DNA from: BJGV01 sp964013575
GTDB taxonomy: Bacteria > Pseudomonadota > Gammaproteobacteria > Burkholderiales > Nitrosomonadaceae
Direction: 5' to 3'
Length of the DNA stretch: 61,753 bases
Assembly: GCA_964013575.1 (NCBI GenBank)
Contig: CAXGWP010000008.1
Coordinates: forward strand, 1-61,753
Shown here: positions 34,103 to 43,739 of the stretch, in pieces
Layout of the letters: every line of letters begins with the position of its first letter
Numbering within the stretch: the first letter of the stretch is position 1
The notes under the pieces: generated by a model
Told to the model about the DNA's origin: nothing
What the model saw: only the letters and a program-made list of their open reading frames with translations
The model's database searches: none
Position numbers and translations under genes: made by a program

Positions 34103-35350
34103 CTATAATTTTTTAAGAATTAGTGTTCCATTGGTACCGCCGAACCCAAATGAATTAGATAATCCTACTTTAATCTCCATTTCTCGTGCAGTATTAGGCA
34201 CGTAATCCAAGTCGCACTGAGGGTCTTGATTAAGAATATTAATTGTAGGTGGTACTATTTGATGATGTATTGCTAGAGCAGTAAATATTGCCTCAACACC
34301 ACCTGCTGCACCTAATAGATGTCCTGTCATAGATTTTGTTGAATTCATTACTAATTTTTTTGCATGGCTGCCAAAACAACGCTTTACTGCCATTGTTTCA
34401 GCAATATCACCTAGTTGTGTAGAGGTTCCATGTGCATTAATATAATTAACTTCTGACTCATCTATATTTGAATTTCTAAGTGCGTTGGCCATGCAACGAG
34501 CAGCACCTTCTCCATCTTCACAGGGTGCTGTCATATGACTTGCATCTGAGCTCATGCCAAAACCAATTACTTCAGCGTAAATTTTAGCTTTACGACGTTT
34601 AGCATGTTCCATTTCCTCTAAGACTAGAATTCCTGCCCCTTCGCCTAATACAAAACCATCTCTTTCAGTATCCCAAGGGCGGCTAGCTGTAACTGGATCA
34701 TCATTTCTTGTAGATAAAGCTCTTGCTTGGGCAAACCCACCAATAGCAAGTGGTGATACGCAAGATTCTGAGCCTCCTGCAACCATGATATCTACATCTC
34801 CATATTCAATCATACGAGCAGAGGATCCTAAGCAATGTGTTGCCGTAGTACATGCAGTTACTATGGCTAGGTTTGGTCCCTTAAAATTGTATTTGATAGA
34901 AAGATTTCCTGCGATCATATTGATGATCGTACTTGGAATAAAAAAAGGGGATATTTTTTTTTGGCCATTTTCAAGATAAAGGCTATCTGTTTTCTCGATC
35001 ATGGGTAAACCTCCAATCCCTGATCCAATATTTAAACCGATTCGATTAGCATCTAATCCAGAGTTATCGGCATTTTCAATACCAGCATCTTGTATTGCTT
35101 GAATTGCTGCAGCCATACCATAATGGATAAATATATCCATACGACGTGCATCTTTTTTGGGTATATATTGGGTGACATCAAAATTTTTAACTTCTCCTGC
35201 AATTTGAGAAGTTAAATCAGATGCATCAAAGCGCGTGATGTGTGTGATACCAGATTTGCCATTCAGGATATTTTCCCAGGCATCTGATATGTTATTACCA
35301 ACGGGCGAAATAATGCCCATTCCAGTTATGACGACCCTACGTTTGGGCAA
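34103..35350 (-). CDS. fabF: 3-Oxoacyl-ACP synthase II
   Basis: The 415-residue condensing enzyme has nucleophile C167 (VTACTTATH), the histidine of NAHGTST, and the second histidine in GHLLGAAGG. It elongates acyl-ACP by condensation with malonyl-ACP and is needed for unsaturated chain elongation and temperature control of membrane lipids. It follows acpP after 37 nt in the conserved fab cluster. Confidence 0.97.
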   Translation of the reverse strand: MPKRRVVITGMGIISPVGNNISDAWENILNGKSGITHITRFDASDLTSQIAGEVKNFDVTQYIPKKDARRMDIFIHYGMAAAIQAIQDAGIENADNSGLDANRIGLNIGSGIGGLPMIEKTDSLYLENGQKKISPFFIPSTIINMIAGNLSIKYNFKGPNLAIVTACTTATHCLGSSARMIEYGDVDIMVAGGSESCVSPLAIGGFAQARALSTRNDDPVTASRPWDTERDGFVLGEGAGILVLEEMEHAKRRKAKIYAEVIGFGMSSDASHMTAPCEDGEGAARCMANALRNSNIDESEVNYINAHGTSTQLGDIAETMAVKRCFGSHAKKLVMNSTKSMTGHLLGAAGGVEAIFTALAIHHQIVPPTINILNQDPQCDLDYVPNTAREMEIKVGLSNSFGFGGTNGTLILKKL

Positions 35351-35387
35351 ATTAGCTCCGAATATGGGATAAAGTTAGTATAAGTAA

Positions 35388-35624
35388 TTAATTGGACCTG
35401 GAATTAATATAATCCATGGCCTGCTGGACAGTATGTATCTTTTCTGCTTCTTCATCTGGAATTTCACATTCAAATTCTTCTTCAAGGGCCATAACAAGTT
35501 CAACAGTATCTAGTGAATCAGCACCTAAATCATCTACAAATGCAGATTCATTCTTGATATCAGATTCATTGACTCCCAGTTGTTCTCCTACAATTTTTTT
35601 TATACGTTGCTTTACATTTTCCAT
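35388..35624 (-). CDS. acpP: Acyl carrier protein
   Basis: The 78-residue acidic protein has the 4'-phosphopantetheine attachment site S37 in DDLGADSLDTVELVMALEEE, followed by the typical acidic helix and the end AMDYINSR. It carries growing acyl chains for FabD, FabH, FabG and FabF, all encoded around it. It has the usual place between fabG and fabF, with 144 nt upstream that may hold its own promoter, as acpP is usually the most highly expressed gene of the cluster. Confidence 0.98.
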   Translation of the reverse strand: MENVKQRIKKIVGEQLGVNESDIKNESAFVDDLGADSLDTVELVMALEEEFECEIPDEEAEKIHTVQQAMDYINSRSN

Positions 35625-35768
35625 CTAAATTCCCTTCCTTTTCCCAAGTAAGCAAAACATTGCTATTTTAACAAAATTATAGCATTAACAGAAACATAAT
35701 TCTTAGTTCATATGGAGATATTAATTTGTAGGGCTCAATTAAGGTGGTATTACACTATATTTTTACAG

Positions 35769-36509
35769 TTATTCCATATACATTCCACCATTTATATGTA
35801 AAGTTGCACCTGTAATGTACCCAGCAGATGGGGATGCAAGAAAAGATACAGCTGATGCTATATCCTCAGGCTTCCCAAGCCTTTTAAGTGGAATATGCTG
35901 GAGTAGTTCTTGCCTTTGTTTTTCAGAGAGAGCACGAGTCATATCAGTATCAACAAAACCTGGGGAGATACAATTTATGGTTATATTACGACTACCTACT
36001 TCTCGTGCTAATGATTTACTAAGGCCTAGAATCCCAGCTTTAGCTGCAGCATAGTTAGACTGACCAGCATTTCCTGTAGAGCCAACTATAGATGCTATAT
36101 TGATGATTCTACCTGAACGAGCTGCCATCATGGGGCGTAGTACTTCACGACTGAGACAGAATATTGATTTAAGATTTGTTCCAATAACTTCATTCCATTT
36201 ATCATCTTTCATTCGAACTAGAAGGTCATCTCGAGTAATTCCAGCATTATTTACAAGTATTGTTACTTCACCAAATTCTTTACGTATTTCCATAAAAATA
36301 TCTTTAATTTGCATGTTATCATTAACATCTAGGGTTATACCTTTACCTTTTATATTGGCTTCATTTAAATAACGGCTAATATTCCTGGCACCTTCATAAG
36401 TGGTTGCAGTTCCTAACACTACAGCGCCATCTTTACCTAATTTTAGAGCTATTGCTTTCCCGATACCTCGGCTAGCTCCAGTTATCAGAGCGATTTGATT
36501 TAGTGACAT
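35769..36509 (-). CDS. fabG: 3-Oxoacyl-ACP reductase
   Basis: The 246-residue short-chain dehydrogenase has the NADPH motif TGASRGIG at 10-17, NNAG at 87-90, and the catalytic S140, Y153 and K157 (NYAAAK). It reduces 3-oxoacyl-ACP in fatty acid elongation. It lies between fabD (81 nt upstream) and acpP, the standard order, which supports FabG over another SDR. Confidence 0.97.
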   Translation of the reverse strand: MSLNQIALITGASRGIGKAIALKLGKDGAVVLGTATTYEGARNISRYLNEANIKGKGITLDVNDNMQIKDIFMEIRKEFGEVTILVNNAGITRDDLLVRMKDDKWNEVIGTNLKSIFCLSREVLRPMMAARSGRIINIASIVGSTGNAGQSNYAAAKAGILGLSKSLAREVGSRNITINCISPGFVDTDMTRALSEKQRQELLQHIPLKRLGKPEDIASAVSFLASPSAGYITGATLHINGGMYME

Positions 36510-36590
36510 GGTTTCCCTTGTTATTTTATTATAAAAATATTTTACTTTCTGATAAGTAATAATCTTAGGGTATTTTTTACTTGCTCATAA

Positions 36591-37529
36591 CTATATTAAG
36601 TTATTTATAGCTTGATGGAGTTTATCAATATCAGTTAGTGTTATGTTTTTTAAATCTTTAGAGATACGCTTATTGAGTCCGGTTAATACTCTACCTGGGC
36701 CACATTCAGCTATATGTGTAACGTTATTAGTAGAAATTGTATTAATGGTTTCTGTCCAGCGAACAGGCATACATAATTGTTTTACTAAGATACCCTTAAT
36801 TTCGATACTATTTTTGTGTTGTTTTACATCAGCATTATGGATAACAGGAATATTAGGTATTTGCATCTTTATCATTTCTAGTCGTTTCTGTATCTTTCTT
36901 GCTGCTGGAGCCATTAATGAGCAATGAGAAGGTACGCTCATGGGTAATAGGACAGCCATTTTAGCACCTTTCTTTTTAGCTAATTTTATACCACGTAATA
37001 CTGAATTTTTATGCCCTGCAACAACGACTTGTCCAGGGGAATTGTAATTAGCAGGCTCTAGTAGTTCTTTCTTAGAGCCTTGTGTTATTTCAATACATAT
37101 ATCTCGTATGACATCATCAGATAGTCCTACAATAGCTGCCATTTTTCCAACTCCTTCTGGAACAGCATCTTGCATTACTTCCCCACGGAATCGAACTAAT
37201 GCTAAGGCATCTTTAAAAGTTATTACTCCAGATGCCACTAATGCTGTATACTCGCCTAGGCTATGACCAGCAATAAATGTAGGATCTGGTCCTCCTAAAC
37301 TTTTCCATGCGCGATACATTGCAATACCTGATGTCAACATAATCGGCTGAGTATTAGCTGTTAAATTAAGAATATCAGGTGGGCCATTATTAGCCATAGC
37401 CCAGAAATCCTTATTGAGGATATCTGATGCTTCAGAGAAAGTATCCTGAATTATTCTAAGATCTGCATATGCTTTCATCATGCCGATTGATTGCGATCCT
37501 TGTCCAGGGAATACTAAGGAAAATTTCAT
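36591..37529 (-). CDS. fabD: Malonyl-CoA:ACP transacylase
   Basis: The 312-residue acyltransferase has the nucleophile S90 in GHSLGEY, the early FPGQGSQ motif and the substrate-binding arginine in VRFRGEVMQ. The catalytic histidine lies in MSVPSHCSLM. It loads malonyl groups onto ACP. Its start is 3 nt after the fabH stop, so the two are translated together. Confidence 0.97.
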   Translation of the reverse strand: MKFSLVFPGQGSQSIGMMKAYADLRIIQDTFSEASDILNKDFWAMANNGPPDILNLTANTQPIMLTSGIAMYRAWKSLGGPDPTFIAGHSLGEYTALVASGVITFKDALALVRFRGEVMQDAVPEGVGKMAAIVGLSDDVIRDICIEITQGSKKELLEPANYNSPGQVVVAGHKNSVLRGIKLAKKKGAKMAVLLPMSVPSHCSLMAPAARKIQKRLEMIKMQIPNIPVIHNADVKQHKNSIEIKGILVKQLCMPVRWTETINTISTNNVTHIAECGPGRVLTGLNKRISKDLKNITLTDIDKLHQAINNLI

Positions 37530-37532
37530 ATT

Positions 37533-38492
37533 TTACCAGCGGATCAGTACCGCGCCCCAGGTGAATCCACTGCCTACCCCTTCTAATACTATGTACTGGT
37601 CAGACTGAATTCGTGTGTCACGCACAGCTATATCCAAAGCAAGTGGAATAGAAGCTGCAGATGTGTTAGCGTGCTTAGCTATAGTAGTTACCACTTTGTC
37701 CATAGGCAAACCAAGTTTCTTTGCTGTTGATTTAATAATACGAATATTTGCTTGGTGAGGAATTAGCCAATCTATTTCAGATATTTTTAAATTATTCTCA
37801 GACAAAGCTTCATAAACAATTTCCTCCATAACTTTTACAGCAAACTTAAATACTGTATTTCCTTCCATAGTAACAAATGGATTCCCTTGGATTTTCCCAT
37901 ATGAAATATTACCAGGGAGTGAGAGAGTATTATAGTGGCTACCGTTTGCATGCAGATGGCTAGAAATGATACCTGGTTGATTTGATTTGGACATTAAGAC
38001 AGCACCTGCACCATCTCCAAATAATACACAAGTACTACGATCATTCCAGTCAAGTAGACGTGAATATATTTCAGTCCCGACTATAAGTGCAGTATTAGAT
38101 TTTCCTGAACGGATAAACATATCTGCAGTAGCAAGGGCATAGACAAAACCACTACATACTGCTTGTACGTCAAATGCAGGGCAATCTTTGATGCCAAGTT
38201 TATTTTGTAAAATACATGCTGTGCTTGGGAAAGTCATGTCAGGGGTGGTAGTAGCAACTATAATAAGATCAATTGTGTTGGTGTTAATATCGGCTGATTC
38301 TATTGCTTTAATACAAGCTTTAACAGCTAAGTCACTGGCCATTTGATTTTCTGCTGCTATATGTCTTTGTTCAATACCTGTTCTACTTCGTATCCACGAG
38401 TCACTTGTTTCTACCATAGATTCAAGGTCCTGATTAGTAAGAACTTTCTCTGGCAAATAACTACCTGTTCCTATAATTTTAGAATATGTCAT
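37533..38492 (-). CDS. fabH: 3-Oxoacyl-ACP synthase III
   Basis: The 319-residue initiating condensing enzyme has nucleophile C113 (VQAVCSGFVYAL), the histidine of IPHQANIR and the asparagine of KHANTSAAS. It condenses acetyl-CoA with malonyl-ACP to begin each chain. Only 2 nt separate it from plsX and 3 nt from fabD, so plsX-fabH-fabD form a tightly coupled unit. Confidence 0.97.
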   Translation of the reverse strand: MTYSKIIGTGSYLPEKVLTNQDLESMVETSDSWIRSRTGIEQRHIAAENQMASDLAVKACIKAIESADINTNTIDLIIVATTTPDMTFPSTACILQNKLGIKDCPAFDVQAVCSGFVYALATADMFIRSGKSNTALIVGTEIYSRLLDWNDRSTCVLFGDGAGAVLMSKSNQPGIISSHLHANGSHYNTLSLPGNISYGKIQGNPFVTMEGNTVFKFAVKVMEEIVYEALSENNLKISEIDWLIPHQANIRIIKSTAKKLGLPMDKVVTTIAKHANTSAASIPLALDIAVRDTRIQSDQYIVLEGVGSGFTWGAVLIRW

Positions 38493-38494
38493 GG

Positions 38495-39529
38495 TTATCC
38501 CTTCTTTGATAAGGGTTGTGAAAGGTGGGATGATTCTGATATACGCTTACTTATTTGACTCTGTATTTTACCTTCAATTTCCTCAAGTGCTCGTTTAATA
38601 GCAAATCCAAAAGCATAGCTATCAGAAGAACCGTGACTTTTAACTACTATTCCACGTAACCCTAATAAACTAGCTCCATTATATCTACGGTGATCCACTC
38701 TATGCTTAAAGGCCCTGAGGACTGGTAAAGTAACAACCCCTGCTAATTTTGTAAGAAGATTTCGTTTAAATTCTTGTCGTAAATATTTAGCAAACATTTG
38801 TGCCACTCCTTCTGAAGTTTTTAGAGCAACATTTCCAACAAAACCGTCACATACAACTACATCTGTTGTGCCTTTATAGATATCATCTCCCTCTATATTT
38901 CCATAAAAATTAACACCACTAACTCTTAATAATTCAGCAGCCTGTTTTGTTACCTCGTTACCTTTTATATCTTCCTCTCCAATATTTAATAATCCTACGC
39001 TAGGTTTATTTTTATTTTCTACTGAAGATACTAGTGCAGATCCCATTACACCAAATTGAAGAAGGTGTGCGGGGCTACAGTCTATATTTGCTCCAAGATC
39101 TAGAACATATGTATGCCCACTCATTGTTGGAAGCACGACAGCTAAAGCTGGACGATCAATACCAGGTAGTGTTTTTAGAACAAAGCGTGAAATTGCAATC
39201 AAAGCCCCAGTATTTCCAGCACTAACACAGGCTTGAGCTGTGCCATTTTTAACTAAGTTTATTGCGATTCGCATTGAAGAATCTTTTTTATTACGTAAAG
39301 CAAGTGACGGTGACTCATCCATGTCTACAACTTCACTTGCACCATATAATTTTAGTCTAGGGCTCGAAGTAAAATTAAGTGCACGCAGCTCTTGTTCTAT
39401 CGTATCAAGTATCCCTACTAGAACGATATTGGTTGATGGATTGCGATGGAGAAAATCAACAGCTGAAGGAACAGTAATTTTAGGTCCATGATCACCACCC
39501 ATGCAGTCTATGGCTACGGTAGTTTCCAA
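38495..39529 (-). CDS. plsX: Phosphate acyltransferase PlsX
   Basis: The 344-residue protein begins with VAIDCMGGDHGPK, the PlsX signature, and contains SAGNTGALIA and the DGFVGNVALKTSEG segment. PlsX makes acyl-phosphate from acyl-ACP, which PlsY uses to start phospholipid synthesis. It follows rpmF by 65 nt and directly precedes fabH, the conserved yceD-rpmF-plsX-fabH order. Downstream, the last residues (SSHLSQPLSKKG) are a short polar tail. Confidence 0.96.
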   Translation of the reverse strand: METTVAIDCMGGDHGPKITVPSAVDFLHRNPSTNIVLVGILDTIEQELRALNFTSSPRLKLYGASEVVDMDESPSLALRNKKDSSMRIAINLVKNGTAQACVSAGNTGALIAISRFVLKTLPGIDRPALAVVLPTMSGHTYVLDLGANIDCSPAHLLQFGVMGSALVSSVENKNKPSVGLLNIGEEDIKGNEVTKQAAELLRVSGVNFYGNIEGDDIYKGTTDVVVCDGFVGNVALKTSEGVAQMFAKYLRQEFKRNLLTKLAGVVTLPVLRAFKHRVDHRRYNGASLLGLRGIVVKSHGSSDSYAFGFAIKRALEEIEGKIQSQISKRISESSHLSQPLSKKG

Positions 39530-39594
39530 TTTAAGCGTTTATAAGTATAAACTATTTTGAGGGATTCATTATTTATAAACCAATAATCTTAGAA

Positions 39595-39774
39595 TCAATC
39601 ATCTTTAGTTTTAATAATTTTTTTTCCTCTATAGTAACCAGTTGGGCTTATATGATGCCTCATATGTACCTCACCTGTATTAGGTTCAACTGCTAATGTA
39701 GGGCAAGTCAGAAAATCATGAGATCTATGCATACCACGCTTTGATGGTGATTTTTTACTTTTTTGGACAGCCAT
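39595..39774 (-). CDS. rpmF: 50S ribosomal protein L32
   Basis: This 59-residue gene is easily missed by its size. The protein starts MAVQKSKKSPSKRGMHRSHD, continues with FLTCPTLAVEPNTGEVHMRHH, and ends in YYRGKKIIKTKDD, matching bacterial L32. Only one cysteine is seen, so this is the form without the full zinc ribbon. It lies between yceD (23 nt upstream) and plsX on the same strand, exactly the conserved position. Confidence 0.96.
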   Translation of the reverse strand: MAVQKSKKSPSKRGMHRSHDFLTCPTLAVEPNTGEVHMRHHISPTGYYRGKKIIKTKDD

Positions 39775-39797
39775 AATATTAATCTCCTTTTAACACT

Positions 39798-40298
39798 TTA
39801 GTGTAGTTTTTTAAGTTTTAATAATTCAGCAAAAGGGTATTTCTTTTTCAATTTATAGTTATTAATTAATTTTTCTTCTGAGCAATCACCTTTTTTATGG
39901 CGTGGAGAAATTGGTAAGCTTAGAATAATTTCTTCTTCAATGAGTTCTATAATATCCATATCAGAGCTAGCTAATATTCCTTCTATTGATTCATCGTCAT
40001 CAAGATATGAGAGCTCTTCCTCATCATTTACCAGAAACAAATCTGATTTTAAATTTAATACATACACATATTCACCAAGACAGCGCTGACAGATTAGGCT
40101 GATTTCTCCTTCTATGATAATCTGTAAAATAGATTTATCATTTTTATTTAGAATACCATTTATTTCGTAATTTAGACTGCCTCTATTATCAGCAAGATAA
40201 TCTTTAAGTCGCGTACATTTGTCAAGTTTGATTTTACCATGTAGCGACCTAGAAAACCTTACAAAATCATGAGCATCTATAATAATTCGTGCAGACAT
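39798..40298 (-). CDS. yceD: YceD/DUF177 family protein (23S rRNA accumulation protein)
   Basis: From the ATG at 40298 the protein is 166 residues (MSARIIIDAHDF), in line with relatives. Longer in-frame starts at 40343 and 40367 would run into the divergent maf start and are less likely. The DUF177 core shows CQRCLGEYVY and an acidic stretch (YLDDDESIEG) followed by EEIILSLPISPRHKKGDC. YceD homologues are linked to 23S rRNA accumulation. It lies directly upstream of rpmF, the conserved pair. Confidence 0.9.
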   Translation of the reverse strand: MSARIIIDAHDFVRFSRSLHGKIKLDKCTRLKDYLADNRGSLNYEINGILNKNDKSILQIIIEGEISLICQRCLGEYVYVLNLKSDLFLVNDEEELSYLDDDESIEGILASSDMDIIELIEEEIILSLPISPRHKKGDCSEEKLINNYKLKKKYPFAELLKLKKLH

Positions 40299-40366
40299 AT
40301 GGCGCGCATGATATATTTTTTGTTCATTAGTGTCAAAAAACATATTAAATAATATTATATTAACCA

Positions 40367-40963
40367 TTGAAAATACAATATCCCAATCAGAAGCTTATCT
40401 TGGGCTCGAGCTCTTCTTATCGTTATGAACTGCTTTTAAGGTTACAACTTTCCTTTGAGGTTTTTAGTCCTGATATTGATGAAACAGCATTTGTTGATGA
40501 GGCCCCAGAAATCACGGCTGCTCGTTTAGCTAAGGAAAAGGCGCATGCAGTAGCTGCTAAATATTCAGATGCTCTTATTATAAGTGCAGATCAAGTGGCG
40601 ACTTTAGATGGTAATCAACTTGGTAAGCCATTAAATCATGAGAATGCGACTAAGCAGTTACATTTAATGCAAGGAAGAGAAGTGATTTTTCATACAGCAT
40701 TGATCCTTTTGAACAGTTATAACAGTAGGATGCAATCAAAGCTTATTTCTTCTTATGTTAAATTTCGTGAATTAAATAGCCAGCAGATCTCAAATTATTT
40801 AGATAAAGAACAACCATATCATTGTGCAGGTAGTTCAAAATATGAAGGTTTAGGAATTGCGTTAATAGAGCAAATTAAGAGTGATGATCCTACTGCTCTT
40901 ATAGGTCTTCCTTTGATAGCTTTAGTAAAAATGCTAGCACATGAGGGTATCTGTGTAGTATAA
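40367..40963 (+). CDS. yceF: Maf-family nucleotide pyrophosphatase (YceF-like)
   Basis: The 198-residue protein opens with LILGSSSSYRYELL, the Maf nucleotide-binding motif. It has the metal-site acidic residues in SADQVATLDGNQLGKP and DEPDIDET-type motifs (SPDIDETAF). YceF hydrolyses methylated or modified NTPs such as m7GTP. The start is TTG at 40367, required to keep the LILGSSS motif, and lies within 70 nt of the divergent yceD start. yceF next to yceD is a conserved arrangement. Confidence 0.9.
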   Translation: MKIQYPNQKLILGSSSSYRYELLLRLQLSFEVFSPDIDETAFVDEAPEITAARLAKEKAHAVAAKYSDALIISADQVATLDGNQLGKPLNHENATKQLHLMQGREVIFHTALILLNSYNSRMQSKLISSYVKFRELNSQQISNYLDKEQPYHCAGSSKYEGLGIALIEQIKSDDPTALIGLPLIALVKMLAHEGICVV

Positions 40964-40976
40964 GGTTTAATAAAAT

Positions 40977-41939
40977 TTATTGTATATTCAATCCATTACT
41001 AGCACTTATTAAGGTATTTGTAGAGGCTGATCCTAAGCGTTTAGCAAAACGGTCAATAAAGCTTTCTTTGGTGGTGAAATCTACGACAGATTCAGCCTTA
41101 ATAATTTCTCGTGCAACATACTCTGTACTGCCTAGTGCATCTGTAAGGCCAAGCTCTATACTTTTCTGGCCAGTCCAGACAATGCCACTAAAAATCTCAT
41201 TAAAAATCTCATGTTTCTCATTCAAACGTTTACCTCTACCTTTTCGTACTACTTGAATGAATTGTTGGTGTATTTCATTTAGCATTTTTTGGGCATATTC
41301 TTTTTGTTTTAGGATAGATGGTGAAAAGGGATCAAGAAACCCCTTGTTTGCGCCGGATGTGAGTAATCTTCGCTCAATACCAAGTTTCTCCATTGTTCCA
41401 GTGAATCCAAATCCATTCATTAGCACACCAATAGAGCCAACTATACTTGCTTTATCTACAAAGATTTTATCTGCAGCTACGGCAACATAATATCCGCCTG
41501 AGGCACAGATATCCTCTACAACAGCATACAGTGGTATATTTGGATACTTAACACGTAGTCTTTGAATTTCTTCATTAATATATCCCGCCTGCACAGGACT
41601 ACCTCCTGGGCTATTGATGCGTAAAATAACCCCTTTTGTATTTTGGTCTTTGAATGCATTTCTAAGCCCCTCATTTATATTGTCTGCACTACTAATGCTA
41701 TCAGCAGATATTTCGCCACGAAGTTCGACAATTGCAGTATGTTTTTCTGATAGAGTAACGCCATTTTCATCAAACCAACCCATCCCAATGAATAAAAGAA
41801 TAAATAAATATATAAAAGTTATAGATTTGAAAAATATTCCCCAGCGACGTGCTCTTCGTTGTTCATTAACTGAGGAAAATGCTAGTTTTTCTAGTGCTTG
41901 TTTTTCCCAGCCTTCTTTTTGATTTTCTGAATCAATCAT
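40977..41939 (-). CDS. sppA: Signal peptide peptidase SppA (S49 family)
   Basis: The 320-residue protein has one N-terminal membrane helix (about 36-55) and a single S49 protease domain. The Ser/Lys dyad is visible as S147 (CASGGYYVA) and K199 (SGANKGFLDPFSP). It degrades signal peptides and other membrane fragments from the periplasmic face. It is the short, one-domain form. It follows rluC and gph on the same strand (67 nt from gph) and is convergent with maf, 13 nt apart. Confidence 0.93.
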   Translation of the reverse strand: MIDSENQKEGWEKQALEKLAFSSVNEQRRARRWGIFFKSITFIYLFILLFIGMGWFDENGVTLSEKHTAIVELRGEISADSISSADNINEGLRNAFKDQNTKGVILRINSPGGSPVQAGYINEEIQRLRVKYPNIPLYAVVEDICASGGYYVAVAADKIFVDKASIVGSIGVLMNGFGFTGTMEKLGIERRLLTSGANKGFLDPFSPSILKQKEYAQKMLNEIHQQFIQVVRKGRGKRLNEKHEIFNEIFSGIVWTGQKSIELGLTDALGSTEYVAREIIKAESVVDFTTKESFIDRFAKRLGSASTNTLISASNGLNIQ

Positions 41940-42006
41940 GGTCTTTTAAATCCTTTAAAAAAATATTTATTTTAAATAGTTTATATTTAATAGGCATGCA
42001 TTTTAG

Positions 42007-42663
42007 TTAGATATTCTTTTTTAGCCAGAGACCTAATTTTTTTACATTTTCTATACAGATTAGTGGTTTAAAAATTTTAAGATCTTTCTTTGAATGTGCA
42101 CCATATGTTACACCAACTCTAGAGACTCCTGCATTTCTTGCCATTTGTAGATCATAAGTCGTGTCACCTATCATCAAAGTCCGGCTAGCTTTAACATTAA
42201 ATTGGGCCATTAATTCCAATAACATTGCTGGGTGAGGCTTTGAGAAAGTCTCATCAGCACAGCGGCTTGCATGAAAAAAATTACCTAATCCAGTTAATTC
42301 AAAAGAGCGATTAAGTCCAGCACGACTTTTACCAGTTGCAACTGCTAATAGAAAATTCTTTGCATACAAATCTCTAATAATTTCAGATACTCCCTTGTAA
42401 AGAGATATTTTTTTATCTTGCATTAGGTAGTGGTATCGATAGCGTTTAGATAATGATGAGAATTCTTGTGAAGTAAGGCCTGGAAATAGGTGGCCTAAAG
42501 CCTCATGCAACCCTAGTCCAATAACATAGCGTGCTTTTATATTTGTTGGCTCAGCTATCCTAAGGTCACGTGCGGCTGCTTGTATGGAAGATACTATAGC
42601 ATCTGCAGAATTTATTAATGTCCCATCCCAGTCAAATACAATTAGATCAATTTTCTTTTTCAT
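42007..42663 (-). CDS. gph: HAD-family hydrolase, phosphoglycolate phosphatase-like
   Basis: The 218-residue HAD protein has motif I DWDGT with nucleophile D11 and acid D13, motif II VATGK near residue 113, a lysine in FSKPHP, and motif IV IGDTTYDLQMA. The helical cap between motifs I and II makes it the Gph/PGP-like subfamily. The likely substrate is 2-phosphoglycolate or a similar small phosphate ester, but HAD substrates are hard to call. It lies between rluC and sppA, as in many betaproteobacteria. Confidence 0.85.
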   Translation of the reverse strand: MKKKIDLIVFDWDGTLINSADAIVSSIQAAARDLRIAEPTNIKARYVIGLGLHEALGHLFPGLTSQEFSSLSKRYRYHYLMQDKKISLYKGVSEIIRDLYAKNFLLAVATGKSRAGLNRSFELTGLGNFFHASRCADETFSKPHPAMLLELMAQFNVKASRTLMIGDTTYDLQMARNAGVSRVGVTYGAHSKKDLKIFKPLICIENVKKLGLWLKKNI

Positions 42664-42716
42664 AATATTAATTAAATTAATATGTTATATTTCTAAATGT
42701 ATATCTATTATATATT

Positions 42717-43739
42717 TTAGATTTCTGTATCAAGATCATTCAAGAATTTCTGTAAATCATTTGCTAATGGTGCATCTAGGCATAAAATTTTATTGGTAGT
42801 AGGGTGCCTAAATGTAACTGAGCTTGCATGCAAAAACATACGTTTCAATTTAGGACCTTTTTTATTAGTTTTACTTAGTTCCTTGTTAAGCTTGAAATCA
42901 CCATATTTATCATCACCAGCAATTGGAAATCCTAGGTATGAGAGATGTACACGAATCTGATGTGTCCTTCCAGTTATTAGTTCAGCTTCTAGTAAGCTAA
43001 AATTATTCCAATTTTTTTTCAAGGTAAATACTGTATGGGCTATTATATTTTTAGAAAAATTATTTTTATTTATAGCTACTGCTACACGTTTCTCTCCCGA
43101 GGCTGTAATATATTTATTTAATGGTAATTTTACATTTTGTTTCTGGTTTTGCCATTTTCCTTTCACTAAAACTAAATAGTGTTTTTTTATTTCTCTTTCA
43201 CGAATCTGTCTATGTACTTCAATAAGTGCTGCACGTTTTTTTGCTAGAAGAAGTGATCCTGACGTATCCCTATCTAGTCTATGTACTAATTCTAAGAATT
43301 TCCAGTTAGGATGTTGAGCACGGAGTTGTTCTATGACACCAAAACTAATGTTACTACCACCATGTACAGCCACCCCAGTAGGTTTGTTAATTACTAAGAG
43401 AGATTCATCATGAAATAAAATATCAAAAGACATGAATTTGGAGTTAGGAATTTTAATTGTTGGCTCCACATTTTCTTTCATTATAGGCGGAATACGTATC
43501 AAGTCTCCTTTCTGAAGCCGATAATCCGCCTTGATTCGTTTACCATTGATTCGCACTTGTCCGCTTCGTAGGCACCTGTATATATGACTTCTGGGAACTC
43601 CTCTAAGGTGCTTTATTAGGAAATTATCAATACGCTGGTCATGGCTATTTTCCCCAATAATCTCTTTGAGTACATTGCTTATAGGAAATTCTTTGCCTAA
43701 ATCTTTAATTTTATCTATACTTCTATGATTGGAGCTCAA
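42717..43739 (-). CDS. rluC: 23S rRNA pseudouridine synthase RluC
   Basis: The 340-residue protein has an N-terminal S4 RNA-binding domain (about 36-85, VPRSHIYRCLRSGQVRING) and the RluA-type catalytic domain with D156 in HRLDRDTSG. RluC makes pseudouridines at 955, 2504 and 2580 of E. coli 23S rRNA; the specificity here is inferred from context. It is divergent from the RNase E gene, as in E. coli, and heads rluC-gph-sppA. Confidence 0.93.
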   Translation of the reverse strand: MSSNHRSIDKIKDLGKEFPISNVLKEIIGENSHDQRIDNFLIKHLRGVPRSHIYRCLRSGQVRINGKRIKADYRLQKGDLIRIPPIMKENVEPTIKIPNSKFMSFDILFHDESLLVINKPTGVAVHGGSNISFGVIEQLRAQHPNWKFLELVHRLDRDTSGSLLLAKKRAALIEVHRQIREREIKKHYLVLVKGKWQNQKQNVKLPLNKYITASGEKRVAVAINKNNFSKNIIAHTVFTLKKNWNNFSLLEAELITGRTHQIRVHLSYLGFPIAGDDKYGDFKLNKELSKTNKKGPKLKRMFLHASSVTFRHPTTNKILCLDAPLANDLQKFLNDLDTEI